Origin: DASRJX01 sp035649235
GTDB taxonomy: Bacteria; Acidobacteriota; Polarisedimenticolia; Gp22-AA2
Direction of reading: 5' to 3'
Assembly (NCBI GenBank): GCA_035649235.1
Contig: DASRJX010000249.1
Coordinates: 1-9,103, forward strand
DNA: 9,103 bases
The translations under genes and the position numbers were made by a program. The stretch's first letter is position 1. Each line of letters starts with the position of its first letter. Positions 1-8,722 of this stretch are shown piece by piece. The notes beneath the pieces were generated by a model that worked only from the letters and a program-made list of their open reading frames with translations, ran no database searches and was not told the DNA's origin.

Positions 1-1085
1 GCCTTGAGGAGCCGGCCCAGGTGGGTGTCGATGTAGTTGATCTCCGCGTCGTACTGGGCCCGCGCGTCGTCCAGCTCCGCGGAGAAACGGGGACTGCGGT
101 GCGGCACGCACGGGCTGATCCCGGGAGCCTTCCCGTCGCCCGAGGACGCTTCGACCGGGAACTTCTTCCGGAGCTCGGCGGGAACGTGATACGGAACGTG
201 GGCATCCATGAAGTGCAGGAACAGGAAGAAGCTCGACCGGGTCAGCCCGCGATCCACCTGGTGGGCGTGCCATTGCAGCCACAGGGCGGCCCTGTCCGAC
301 TGGGCCCTGGCGTCCGTGGGGTACTGGCGGTAGAGATCGAAGCCCCTGCCGAACCCCCACTTCGCGACGAGGAAAGGACTCCCCATCAGGGTCGCGCTCG
401 TGTAGCCCGACTCCCTCAGGTACTCGGCCATGGTCTTCTCGGTGGCGGGGAGGCTGACGTTCCAGCGGATCCCCGACCGGTCGACGCCGTGGAACGACGG
501 ATACAGCGAAGTGAAGATCGACATGTGGACCGGGAGAGTCCAGGACGAGGGGCTCACCGCCCGATCGAACACGGCGCCCTGCGCCGCCAGCGCGTCGATG
601 GCGGGCGACGTCCTGCGGTGATATCCGTAGCAGCCCAGGTGATCGGCGCGCACGGCGTCGAGGGAGACGAGGATGACGTTCGTCCCCACAGGCGTCGTCT
701 TCCGCGCGGCGCCGGGGCCGGCTTTCCGCCGCTTCATCCGGACGAACTCGAGCGCCGCGCGCGCCACGGCCGACTCGCGGAACGGCGGGGTGTCCGGAGC
801 CGCCCGCAACAGCCGGTCCGTCTCGGGGTCCCGCGATCCGACCAGCGCCAGGATCGCGTCGAACCGGGCCGCCCCGTCCACGCCGGCCAGCCGTGCTATC
901 GACTCCGCCGGCGTCGGAGCCGGCTTGCCCGGCGGCTTGGCTCCCTCGGCCTGAGACGAAGTCCCGGCGGCCGGCGGCTTGGCCTTCGCGTCCGGCGCGC
1001 CAGTCCCCGAGGCGGCGGCCATGGCCGGTCCGCTTCCCGCCTGCACGATCAGGCAGAGGAGGAGGCCGACGACCAGAGGGCGCAT
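1..1085 (-). CDS. Exported sulfatase-fold (alkaline phosphatase superfamily) protein, 3' truncated
   Basis: The frame is open from an ATG at 1085 to the window edge (361 codons visible; C-terminus missing). Residues 1-24 look like a Sec signal peptide: MRP, then a hydrophobic run, then PAMA-A as a cleavage site. An Ala/Pro/Lys-rich linker follows to about residue 60, then a short helical stretch. The hydrolase domain begins near residue 135 with NVILVSLDAVRADHLG, whose D143 and D148 fit the first metal-site region, followed by the usual SPAIDALAAQG segment. The nucleophile region is SSWTLPVHMS. Aligned with the sulfatase signature C/S-x-P-x-R it reads T183-L-P-V-H187, so there is no Cys or Ser to become formylglycine. 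FLHFMDAHVPY and YDAEINYIDTHLGRLL match later conserved blocks. Substrate unknown: sulfate ester, phosphodiester or phosphonate ester hydrolysis in the periplasm or outside the cell are all possible. It starts 37 bp after the uvrB stop with no clear ribosome site, so it may be read through from uvrB. Confidence 0.88.
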   Translation of the reverse strand, partial: MRPLVVGLLLCLIVQAGSGPAMAAASGTGAPDAKAKPPAAGTSSQAEGAKPPGKPAPTPAESIARLAGVDGAARFDAILALVGSRDPETDRLLRAAPDTPPFRESAVARAALEFVRMKRRKAGPGAARKTTPVGTNVILVSLDAVRADHLGCYGYHRRTSPAIDALAAQGAVFDRAVSPSSWTLPVHMSIFTSLYPSFHGVDRSGIRWNVSLPATEKTMAEYLRESGYTSATLMGSPFLVAKWGFGRGFDLYRQYPTDARAQSDRAALWLQWHAHQVDRGLTRSSFFLFLHFMDAHVPYHVPAELRKKFPVEASSGDGKAPGISPCVPHRSPRFSAELDDARAQYDAEINYIDTHLGRLLK

Positions 1086-1122
1086 GGGAATCGATGCTAG
1101 CACGGCAGAATGGAGCGAACCG

Positions 1123-3120
<1,998 letters not shown>

Positions 3121-3129
3121 GTGCCGGTT

Positions 3130-3137
3130 CTCCTCCC
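3130..3137 (-). promoter_or_regulatory. Ribosome binding site of uvrB
   Basis: On the minus strand GGGAGGAG lies 9 nt before the GTG at 3120. It is a near-perfect Shine-Dalgarno sequence and fixes the GTG as the uvrB start codon. Confidence 0.75.
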
Positions 3138-3195
3138 GGCCGCTTCGTTGTCGGGCGCAGGTGCGGCGGCGGGGCCATGATCATAGCGGATTCTG

Positions 3196-3224
3196 TTGAC
3201 ACGGCCGCGCCGCGGGCGTATCTA
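3196..3224 (+). promoter_or_regulatory. Candidate sigma-70 promoter for the HprK-like gene
   Basis: A perfect -35 box TTGACA (3196-3201) is followed by exactly 17 bp and then TATCTA (3219-3224), a weak -10 that matches the consensus only in its first three positions. The predicted start near 3231 would leave about 20 nt of leader before the ATG at 3252. If real, the promoter lies inside the alternative N-terminal extension from 3177 and so rules that start out. On the opposite strand TATGAT (3185-3180) is a possible -10 for uvrB, but no convincing -35 accompanies it. The intergenic region (3121-3251) holds nothing else I can name. Confidence 0.45.
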
Positions 3225-3251
3225 CGCGTCGGTCGACGAAGAGCGGAGGCC

Positions 3252-4166
3252 ATGACCGATCGGGAAACGCCCCTTGAGCAGAGCGAGTTCGACAGGTTTC
3301 CGGACCCGGCCGGGAACCAGTCGGCGCGTATCGACATCTCGGGAATCGTGGTGGAACTCGACGGACTGCCGGACGATCTGGCCGCGGCGATGCAGGCCCG
3401 GTACGCCCCTTACATCGGCCCGGCCACGGGAACCGGCGCGCCCCTTCGGCTCCGGCTCGTCGGCGCCCCACTGGACTATTTCGTTCCTCCCGGATTCGCG
3501 CAGAGGAAGGAAGACTACCGGGTGCTCACCGCCTTCGACGGCCGGATCTTCCGCTTCACCTCGTACCGGCTCGCCGCCTGGTTCGATCTGGACAGGAGGG
3601 CCGGCCAGGTGGCCCTCGCGCAAGGAGACCTCGACCCGGGGCCGAGAGCCATGGAGAACGTCCTGCGCAGCGCCGTCGCCTGGCTCGCGATGGACACCGG
3701 CGGGTTCCTGCTGCACGGGGCGAGCATCGTGCGGGGCGGCGCCGCCTACCTGTTCTTCGGTCCCTCGGGAGCCGGGAAGTCGACCCTCGCGGCGACGAGC
3801 CGCAGCGGAGAGGTCATCAGCGACGACCTGACCCTCGTCCTGCGGCGGCCCGAAGGCCTCCGGGCCTCCGGTGGACCGTTCCGGGGCACCTACACCGCCG
3901 GCGCTCCCGTGGTTGGCCTTTTTCCGGTGCAGGGGTTCTATCGACTCCGGAAGGACCCGAGGACCTTCGTGCGGCCGGGCGATGCAGCCTGTTTCGCCGA
4001 CCTTCTCGGCAACCTGCCCTGGATCGTCGATCAGCTCCCGCGTCACCCCCATCTCATCGATCGCGTGCGAGATCTCGTCGAGGGCGCGTCCTTCAGTTAC
4101 CTGCACTTCAGGAAGGACGAGGACTTCTGGCCCGCCGTGGAGGGTTCGCGTCCCTTGGCGCCATGA
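3252..4166 (+). CDS. HPr kinase/phosphatase-like P-loop protein
   Basis: This 304-aa protein resembles the catalytic domain of HPr kinase/phosphorylase but lacks that enzyme's typical N-terminal domain. Residues 25-145 are a family-specific N-terminal region (IDISGIVVELDGLP onward). Then come GFLLHGASIV at 151-160, whose HGA matches the segment just before the P-loop in HprK; Walker A GPSGAGKST at 170-178; and ISDD at 189-192, where the acidic pair corresponds to the Walker B region. These support ATP binding and probable Ser/Thr or small-molecule phosphorylation. Relatives of this kind are known beside lasso-peptide and PqqD-containing clusters, and a few phosphorylate peptides there (ThcoK/PadeK type). 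No HPr or PTS gene is in the window, so a carbon-regulation role is unlikely. Start: the ATG at 3252 follows GGAGG at a short spacing (2 nt); an in-frame ATG at 3177 would add 25 unconserved-looking residues and is less likely given the promoter. Its last 59 bp overlap the end of the convergent membrane-protein gene. The target cannot be read from sequence. Confidence 0.85.
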   Translation: MTDRETPLEQSEFDRFPDPAGNQSARIDISGIVVELDGLPDDLAAAMQARYAPYIGPATGTGAPLRLRLVGAPLDYFVPPGFAQRKEDYRVLTAFDGRIFRFTSYRLAAWFDLDRRAGQVALAQGDLDPGPRAMENVLRSAVAWLAMDTGGFLLHGASIVRGGAAYLFFGPSGAGKSTLAATSRSGEVISDDLTLVLRRPEGLRASGGPFRGTYTAGAPVVGLFPVQGFYRLRKDPRTFVRPGDAACFADLLGNLPWIVDQLPRHPHLIDRVRDLVEGASFSYLHFRKDEDFWPAVEGSRPLAP

Positions 4167-5334
4167 GGGCGAGCGCGCCGACGCCGACCAGCGCGTACGC
4201 GCCGATGAGCAGGCGATCCCAGAGGACGGGCAGAGCGACGAACCTCGCGAGTGCCGCGCAGCATGCGACCGGTATGGCCATCCCGGCCTGGGGCGATTGA
4301 GACCTCGTGGATCGGGTCGCAGCCAGGGCCAACAGACCGAGCAGCAGGAATCCGGCGAGTCGAACGGCCTCCGGCACGAATCCAATCGTCTCCTCGAGCG
4401 CGCGCGTGTAACCGGCGAGCAGGCCCGCTCCGGACTCAGACCCGGCCCCGATGTCGAGGGTGCGACGGAGCATGAACAGCCAGCCAGGATGGCCCGACAG
4501 TCCCTGGACCATGAGGTAGACCGAGACCGGAGCGACTCCCTTGGCGAGGAGCCGCAGGATCCGTCCTCGATCCCAAGCCGGCCGATGGCCCGTGGGAGCG
4601 GATGCGAAACCGAGCGCGAGCGCGTAGGGCAGGTTGTCGGTCCGGGCGAGGATCGACAGGTCGGCGACGACGAGCGCCCAGATGATGGCCTTTCGTTCGA
4701 ACATCAGAAACGCGGAGATCAGCAGCACAGCCGCGGACAGGGTGTCCGGCGTGGACATCGAAGCGCACGCCAGTGTCCCGCTGGTGACCGTCAGACAGCC
4801 GGCCAGAAGCGAGCTCATCCATCCCGACCAGTGCCGGCGGATCCAGACCAGCAGGATCACGGAGCAGACGAGCGAGGAAAAAGCCGACACAGCCACGGTT
4901 GCGCGGGCGGGGTTGAGGCCCATTTCGGCCAGGATGCGGATCGGCACGACGTACAGCGGGCGGGCGAGGTAAAGCGGAAGCTCGCGGGAGAACTCCTCGT
5001 GATCATCAGCCATCCGGTGCTGATAATCCGATCTTGAACCGACCAGCGCCTCGAATCGCGCGGGCGGCACCGCATCGCGAACCGCCCTGTAGGTCTCGGC
5101 GTGAATGAACGTCGCGTCGGCGCGTCCCAATGACAGGGCCGCTCCGATGTATCCGACGACGTCCCAGTTCCAGCCCGGACGAAAGTAGGCGCGCCCGCAG
5201 AAACACACGACCAGAAAGACATACAGCCCCACCCCGCAGACGTCGAGGATCCTCGACCCTGCAGGACGACGCGCCGCCGGGTCGCTCAGCCCCGTCGATC
5301 CAGCGGGCAAAGGACCCCCCTGTCGACCAGCCAC
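4108..5334 (-). CDS. Polytopic membrane protein, GT-C glycosyltransferase-like
   Basis: This 408-aa protein has roughly nine to ten hydrophobic segments (about 30-48, 126-140, 146-165, 173-190, 199-213, 216-240, 265-280, 325-340, 350-368 and 374-393). After the first one comes GWNWDVVGYIGAAL; an acidic residue here (D58) in the first external loop is typical of GT-C enzymes (GT39/ArnT/GT87-like) that transfer sugars from polyprenyl-phosphate donors on the outer face of the membrane. STPDTLSAA (194-202) and LARTDNLPY (229-237) also recall such proteins. The family is not certain; it could be an uncharacterised membrane protein of similar shape. The listed GTG at 5334 overlaps the upstream GT4 gene by 49 bp and has no good ribosome site; a TTG at 5310 just after GGGGGG, or a GTG near 5232, are alternatives, and all keep the first membrane helix or most of it. 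It probably shares a transcript with the GT4 gene. The 3' end runs 59 bp into the opposite-strand HprK-like gene and codes for a Pro/Arg-rich tail. Confidence 0.75.
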   Translation of the reverse strand: MAGRQGGPLPAGSTGLSDPAARRPAGSRILDVCGVGLYVFLVVCFCGRAYFRPGWNWDVVGYIGAALSLGRADATFIHAETYRAVRDAVPPARFEALVGSRSDYQHRMADDHEEFSRELPLYLARPLYVVPIRILAEMGLNPARATVAVSAFSSLVCSVILLVWIRRHWSGWMSSLLAGCLTVTSGTLACASMSTPDTLSAAVLLISAFLMFERKAIIWALVVADLSILARTDNLPYALALGFASAPTGHRPAWDRGRILRLLAKGVAPVSVYLMVQGLSGHPGWLFMLRRTLDIGAGSESGAGLLAGYTRALEETIGFVPEAVRLAGFLLLGLLALAATRSTRSQSPQAGMAIPVACCAALARFVALPVLWDRLLIGAYALVGVGALALMAPRDANPPRRARSPRPS

Positions 5335-6779
5335 TGGGCGTGTCTCATCATGTCATTGCCCTCGGGGTTCTCCGCGCGAAGCAGTTCGAGGGTTCCACGC
5401 ACCGGCTGCGTTCCGTCGCACCGCTGCAACAGTCTCAGTGCCGGGGTCGGAGCATGGAAGCGCGACGGCCAGGCCTCGTCGCTCACCACCACGTCGTCTG
5501 CCTCGGTGTGCCACGCTGCCACGGGGTAGAGGTGGTCGTCCTGCTGAACGATCGGCGGTCGCTCCGAAGTAGCCGCCGGCCCGGCCAGGAACCGGTAGTG
5601 TGATCCGCCATCGAGAGGCATCAAGAGCCGGAATTCGTCTCCGGCGTCTCTGATTTCGCGGTGCATCGCATTCAGGACCGTCGTCCTGAACATCAGCTCG
5701 CGAGCGCCGGGGCTGAAGACGGGGGGCGTCGCGGCCACGCTGGAGCGCTGAAAGGCGACAGCGATCGCGTCACGCAAGCGGCCAGAATAGGCCGGGAGGC
5801 CGAGCTGCTCGACGGCACGCTCTCTCGCCCGCCTCGACATCAGCGTCCAGGCATCAGCGTCACGCAGCAGGTCTCCGGCCGGGCCCACGAGGGAGCGCCA
5901 GTCCACCCTAGGGCCGAGGTCGCTGAGGTAGGTGCGCGCCAGCAAACCAGTCCCGCCAGGCGATACCAGATCGCGGAGCCCGCCCCAATCGGAGGCCGCG
6001 ACGGGCAGTCCCGCGGCCATGGCCTCGGCGACCACGAGGCCGAAATTCTCGATCCGGCACGTGGTCAGGTGAAGGAGGAGATCCGCGCCCGACATCAGGC
6101 GAGCCAGTCGGGGGCGAGGGAGTGGTCCCAGAAACTGCACGCGCGACGCGATGCCCAGCCGGACCGCGAGATCCGAAACCGCCGCCCGGTACCACCGGCT
6201 CGTCTCCGCATTGGGCGTGCTGCCGACGACGGCCAGGCGGGCCTCGGGGAGCTGCTCGAGGAGCTGCCCGAACACTCTTAGCGCCAGATGGTGGTTCTTG
6301 CGGCGTACGAACCCCGCGGCGACGAGAAGCAAGGGACCGCCATCCGGGATTCCATGCTCGTCGCGAAGCCCTCGACGGACCGCCTGACGGTCGACCGCCG
6401 GGGAGAACTGCTCGGTGTCAATCGGGAGCGGCACGGTGACCACGGAGGGTCCCCCGCTCTCGATGAATCTCTGCGCGATCCGCTGGCACACGGACGACGC
6501 CACCAGGACGGTGTCCCGGCTCGTGAGACCAGGCGCGCGGAAAGCCCAGAAGCCGGCGTCGGCGAACGAGCCATGATCGATGAACAGCCGGGCCGGATGG
6601 GGCGCCCCGTCCCAGGCGTAGGAGATGATCTGGAGGTCCGCGTCCTCCCTGTGATCCACAACGTCGAAGCTGCTCCGCAACACGTCTGCGCAGACGCGAT
6701 TGGCGAGATTCCCCCCTCCGCCGTCACCGGGGTCTGTCTGATACGCGAGAAACAGGCGAATCCTGGGCCGATCGGACAT
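5286..6779 (-). CDS. GT4-family glycosyltransferase with PqqD-like C-terminal domain
   Basis: This 497-aa protein has a GT-B fold transferase at about residues 5-345. Landmarks: N-terminal GGGGNLANRV; GFVRRKNHHLAL at 156-167, with K161 in the place of the phosphate-binding Lys; FLGPLPRPRLARLMSGADLLL at 216-236; and the E-x7-E block ENFGLVVAE (E244, E252) followed by AMAAGLPVAASDWGG. It should transfer a sugar from a nucleotide-sugar donor in the cytoplasm. A GT4 enzyme usually ends near 350-380; here about 130 more residues follow. The last ~60 (PALRLLQRCDGTQPVRG..., ending AQWLVDRGVL) match the pattern of PqqD-like winged helices, a peptide-recognition fold in RiPP systems; a winged helix of another family is the alternative. 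The ATG at 6779 has AGGA about 10 nt upstream. It is divergent from the oxygenase gene across 45 bp and overlaps the downstream membrane-protein gene. Confidence 0.86.
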   Translation of the reverse strand: MSDRPRIRLFLAYQTDPGDGGGGNLANRVCADVLRSSFDVVDHREDADLQIISYAWDGAPHPARLFIDHGSFADAGFWAFRAPGLTSRDTVLVASSVCQRIAQRFIESGGPSVVTVPLPIDTEQFSPAVDRQAVRRGLRDEHGIPDGGPLLLVAAGFVRRKNHHLALRVFGQLLEQLPEARLAVVGSTPNAETSRWYRAAVSDLAVRLGIASRVQFLGPLPRPRLARLMSGADLLLHLTTCRIENFGLVVAEAMAAGLPVAASDWGGLRDLVSPGGTGLLARTYLSDLGPRVDWRSLVGPAGDLLRDADAWTLMSRRARERAVEQLGLPAYSGRLRDAIAVAFQRSSVAATPPVFSPGARELMFRTTVLNAMHREIRDAGDEFRLLMPLDGGSHYRFLAGPAATSERPPIVQQDDHLYPVAAWHTEADDVVVSDEAWPSRFHAPTPALRLLQRCDGTQPVRGTLELLRAENPEGNDMMRHAQWLVDRGVLCPLDRRG

Positions 6780-6780
6780 G

Positions 6781-6804
6781 GATGATGGGTCCTAGGCTAT
6801 CATC
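6781..6804. promoter_or_regulatory. Dyad in the 45-bp divergent gap (possible operator)
   Basis: The gap between the GT4 gene and the oxygenase gene (6780-6824) contains GATGAT (6781-6786) and its inverted copy ATCATC (6799-6804), with the palindrome CCTAGG (6791-6796) between them. TATCAT (6798-6803) is a possible -10 for the plus-strand gene. The placement would suit a regulator controlling both genes, but 6-bp arms can arise by chance. Confidence 0.25.
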
Positions 6805-6824
6805 ACCCGATAGGCGGACGGCAC

Positions 6825-7520
6825 GTGTCGATAGACCCCGAGCAGAAAGCACAGTGGCTGTACGAGCTGAGGCTCAATGGTTTCATCCTGTTCCGGAATT
6901 TCCTGCCTCTCGCCCTGATCGAATCGATGCGGGAGCAGTTCAACCCCCTCCTGGAGGGCGAGCTGATCCGCATCAGGTCCGGAGACGGATCGGCACTGCG
7001 CGGCGACAATCGGCTGAGTTTCGATATCGCCGCCTACGTGCAGCACCTCAAGGGCCCGCTCGACGACGATCGGTTCCGCCGCAATCCCCTGATCGAGGAA
7101 CTTGTCACCGCCGTGCTGGGGCGCTGGCGCTACGGCGTCACGAAGGCCGAGTGCCCGCTGAGGGACTCCAACGTGATGACCTGGCATCCGGATGTCCCGA
7201 ATGACACGCCATGCGATCCGTCGGGCGCCGTGCGGCCCGTGCGGCTCACGTTCAACCTTCCGCTTGTCGATATCGATGAAACGAAGGGGCCGATGCAGAT
7301 CCTGCCGGGGTCGCACAGGTTGCATCATGGCGATGCCCCCCTGCACATCGATCGGGTGCCGCTCCTCTACCCCGCGACGATCACGATGCGGCGGGGGGAC
7401 GCCATGCTGCGTGACGGCAATGCCCTCCACCGCGGCACGACGAATCGGACCGAAGAGCCGCGCATTCTCCTCGACCAGACCTACCGATCGGCGGAGGCGG
7501 GGCCGGTCCCTTTGTCCTGA
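6825..7520 (+). CDS. Phytanoyl-CoA dioxygenase (PhyH)-family Fe(II)/2-oxoglutarate oxygenase
   Basis: This 231-aa protein is a small non-heme iron oxygenase that would hydroxylate, or otherwise oxidise, a small molecule or a side chain using O2 and 2-oxoglutarate. The opening NGFILFRNFLPLALIESM is the typical PhyH start (a strand then a helix). The iron-binding facial triad is complete: H121-x-D123 in TWHPDVPND and H202 in NALHRGTTNRT. R213 in EEPRILLDQTYR is placed to hold the 2-oxoglutarate carboxylate. MQILPGSHRLHHG (157-169) is the conserved turn seen in active members. Substrate not predictable; neighbours suggest a sugar, lipid or peptide product. The start is a GTG with the modest ribosome-site-like AGGCGGA upstream. 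It is the only plus-strand gene between two minus-strand pairs and its stop lies 17 bp from the stop of the convergent methyltransferase fusion. Confidence 0.9.
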   Translation: MSIDPEQKAQWLYELRLNGFILFRNFLPLALIESMREQFNPLLEGELIRIRSGDGSALRGDNRLSFDIAAYVQHLKGPLDDDRFRRNPLIEELVTAVLGRWRYGVTKAECPLRDSNVMTWHPDVPNDTPCDPSGAVRPVRLTFNLPLVDIDETKGPMQILPGSHRLHHGDAPLHIDRVPLLYPATITMRRGDAMLRDGNALHRGTTNRTEEPRILLDQTYRSAEAGPVPLS

Positions 7521-7525
7521 GGACA

Positions 7526-7542
7526 CCTGAGCCGGTCTCAGG
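7526..7542. terminator. Candidate hairpin between convergent genes
   Basis: CCTGAG (7526-7531) and CTCAGG (7537-7542) form a 6-bp stem with a 5-nt loop right between the two convergent stop codons, partly inside the last codon of the minus-strand gene. An overlapping alternative stem GGTCT/AGACC (7534-7547) also exists. No T-tract follows on either strand, so an intrinsic terminator is only possible, not shown. Confidence 0.25.
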
Positions 7543-8722
7543 AGACCGTCTTCGTCCCCGCCGACGGCTCCGCGAGGATGTGTCCCGCGACACGGGCCGC
7601 GACCCGCAGTCCAGCCGCTTCGAGCTCCGCCTCGACCTCGCCGCTCGCGAAGCGATGCAGGTAGGAGCAGCCGATCGTCCCTTGCGGGGTGAGAAACCAG
7701 GTGTACCAGTCGCCCGGCTCGACGGAGCGCGACCCGCGCCGACGGCGCAGGGCCACGGCGAGTGCCGTTTCGATCCGCTCCAGCGCGTTGCGAAACGGCC
7801 GGACGCTGAACAGGAGGCAGCCGCCCGGCCGGAGGTGCCGCGCCATCCGCCGCAGAGTGGCGATCCTGCGCTGCCGGCCCGCGATGAAGGAGAGGAGCAG
7901 CGGCGTCAGGTAGACGGCGTCGAAGCGCCGCTCGGCCAGGTCGAGGCCGGCGATCCGGGCCTGGATGAACTCGACCGGGTGACCGGCGGCCCGGGCCTCC
8001 TCCTCCGACGCGGACACCATCTCCGGCAGGGCATCGAATCCGGTCACGCGGAAGCCGAGGCCCGCGAGGTGGATCGCCTCGGTTCCCACGCCGCTCCCGC
8101 CGACCAGGATCGTGCCGCCCGCCGGAACCCGCGCGGCCAAAAGCCGTGCCAGATCCTCGCTCAGCATGCTCCGGCGCAGCGTCCGGTAGCCCTTCACCTG
8201 CTGGCGGTACTTCTCCAGGACCGAAGCGTCGCCTGCCTCACCGTCGGCGAAATCGGGCGCGCACGTCACGCGCCGCCATCGGAAGCGGACCGAAGCGGCC
8301 GGCGCGCGCCAGGACAGGAGGCCGGCGACCGCAAGCCCTCGGGCGAGTGAAGGGCGGGCCGGCCGTTCGACCCCGAGAATCCGATCGGCTTCCAGGGTGA
8401 TGTACCGGGCGGGGAAAGCGTCGAGCGCCAGCGTGCAGCCCCCGCTGGACGAGCGCCGGAGACAACGGAGCAGGTCGCACCAGCCGTCGACCTCGCACAG
8501 CACGAGATCGCCGCGCCTGGCGCGATCGCGACCGGAGACCCGCACGAGGTCGCCGTCCCGCACGGCCGGCTCCAGCCCATGGCCGCAATAGACGAGCTCC
8601 TGGGAGCGCCCCCGCTGGAGCAGCGCTTTCAGCGTCGCCGCGGGGACCAGGATTCCGGAGGGCGCCAGTCGTACCGATCGCGGGCAGAACTGAGCCCACG
8701 CGGACGGGAGCTCACCGGACAT
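7538..8722 (-). CDS. Fusion: degenerate S24/S26 peptidase-like domain + SAM-dependent methyltransferase
   Basis: This 394-aa protein has two parts. Residues ~40-120 follow the S24/S26 (LexA/signal-peptidase) layout: GHGLEPAVRDGDLVRV (47-62), then RRGDLVLCEVDG (69-80) and DLLRCLRR (83-90). Compared with the catalytic box G-x-S-M-x-P, the nucleophilic Ser is Gly49 and Met is Leu50. The only Lys (K32) and only His (H48) among the first 120 residues are not where the general base should be, so proteolysis is improbable. Six Cys fall in this part (13, 46, 76, 82, 87, 96). After a basic linker, residues ~165-390 form a class I methyltransferase: TILVGGSGVGTEAIHLAGLGF (204-224) is the SAM-binding glycine motif, D230 in VTGFDALPEM the likely ribose-binding acid, FDAVYL (267-272) motif II, and HLRPGGCLLFS (296-306) motif III. 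The methyl acceptor is unknown; the N-terminal part may serve as a recognition domain. The ATG at 8722 overlaps the upstream GT2 stop by 11 bp with no ribosome site of its own, pointing to coupled translation. Confidence 0.82.
   Translation of the reverse strand: MSGELPSAWAQFCPRSVRLAPSGILVPAATLKALLQRGRSQELVYCGHGLEPAVRDGDLVRVSGRDRARRGDLVLCEVDGWCDLLRCLRRSSSGGCTLALDAFPARYITLEADRILGVERPARPSLARGLAVAGLLSWRAPAASVRFRWRRVTCAPDFADGEAGDASVLEKYRQQVKGYRTLRRSMLSEDLARLLAARVPAGGTILVGGSGVGTEAIHLAGLGFRVTGFDALPEMVSASEEEARAAGHPVEFIQARIAGLDLAERRFDAVYLTPLLLSFIAGRQRRIATLRRMARHLRPGGCLLFSVRPFRNALERIETALAVALRRRRGSRSVEPGDWYTWFLTPQGTIGCSYLHRFASGEVEAELEAAGLRVAARVAGHILAEPSAGTKTVS

Noticed and set aside
1053..1085. Lipoprotein signal in the sulfatase-fold protein (LLLC at residues 8-11)
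   Set aside because: The Cys comes too early and the preceding residues do not fit a lipobox; a Sec signal cleaved after PAMA is a better match.
21..1100. A 359-codon plus-strand frame at the left edge
   Set aside because: It is antisense to the sulfatase-fold gene, whose motifs are clear; the product is Arg/Gly/Pro-rich and low in complexity.
3121..3251. LexA/SOS box upstream of uvrB
   Set aside because: I found neither CTG-N10-CAG-type nor GAAC-N4-GTTC-type dyads in this region.
3222..4385. A 387-codon minus-strand frame opposite the HprK-like gene
   Set aside because: The plus strand carries a P-loop and other HprK-like motifs; the minus frame has none.
3871..5037. A 388-codon plus-strand frame opposite the membrane-protein gene
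   Set aside because: It is hydrophilic and low in complexity (Arg/Gln/Glu/Ser-rich), antisense to a convincing multi-helix protein.
4108..6779. Recent horizontal transfer of the glycosyltransferase pair, suggested by stretches that look less GC-rich than uvrB
   Set aside because: The difference is an impression from a few lines; composition was not computed and no mobile-element borders, repeats or tRNA are present.
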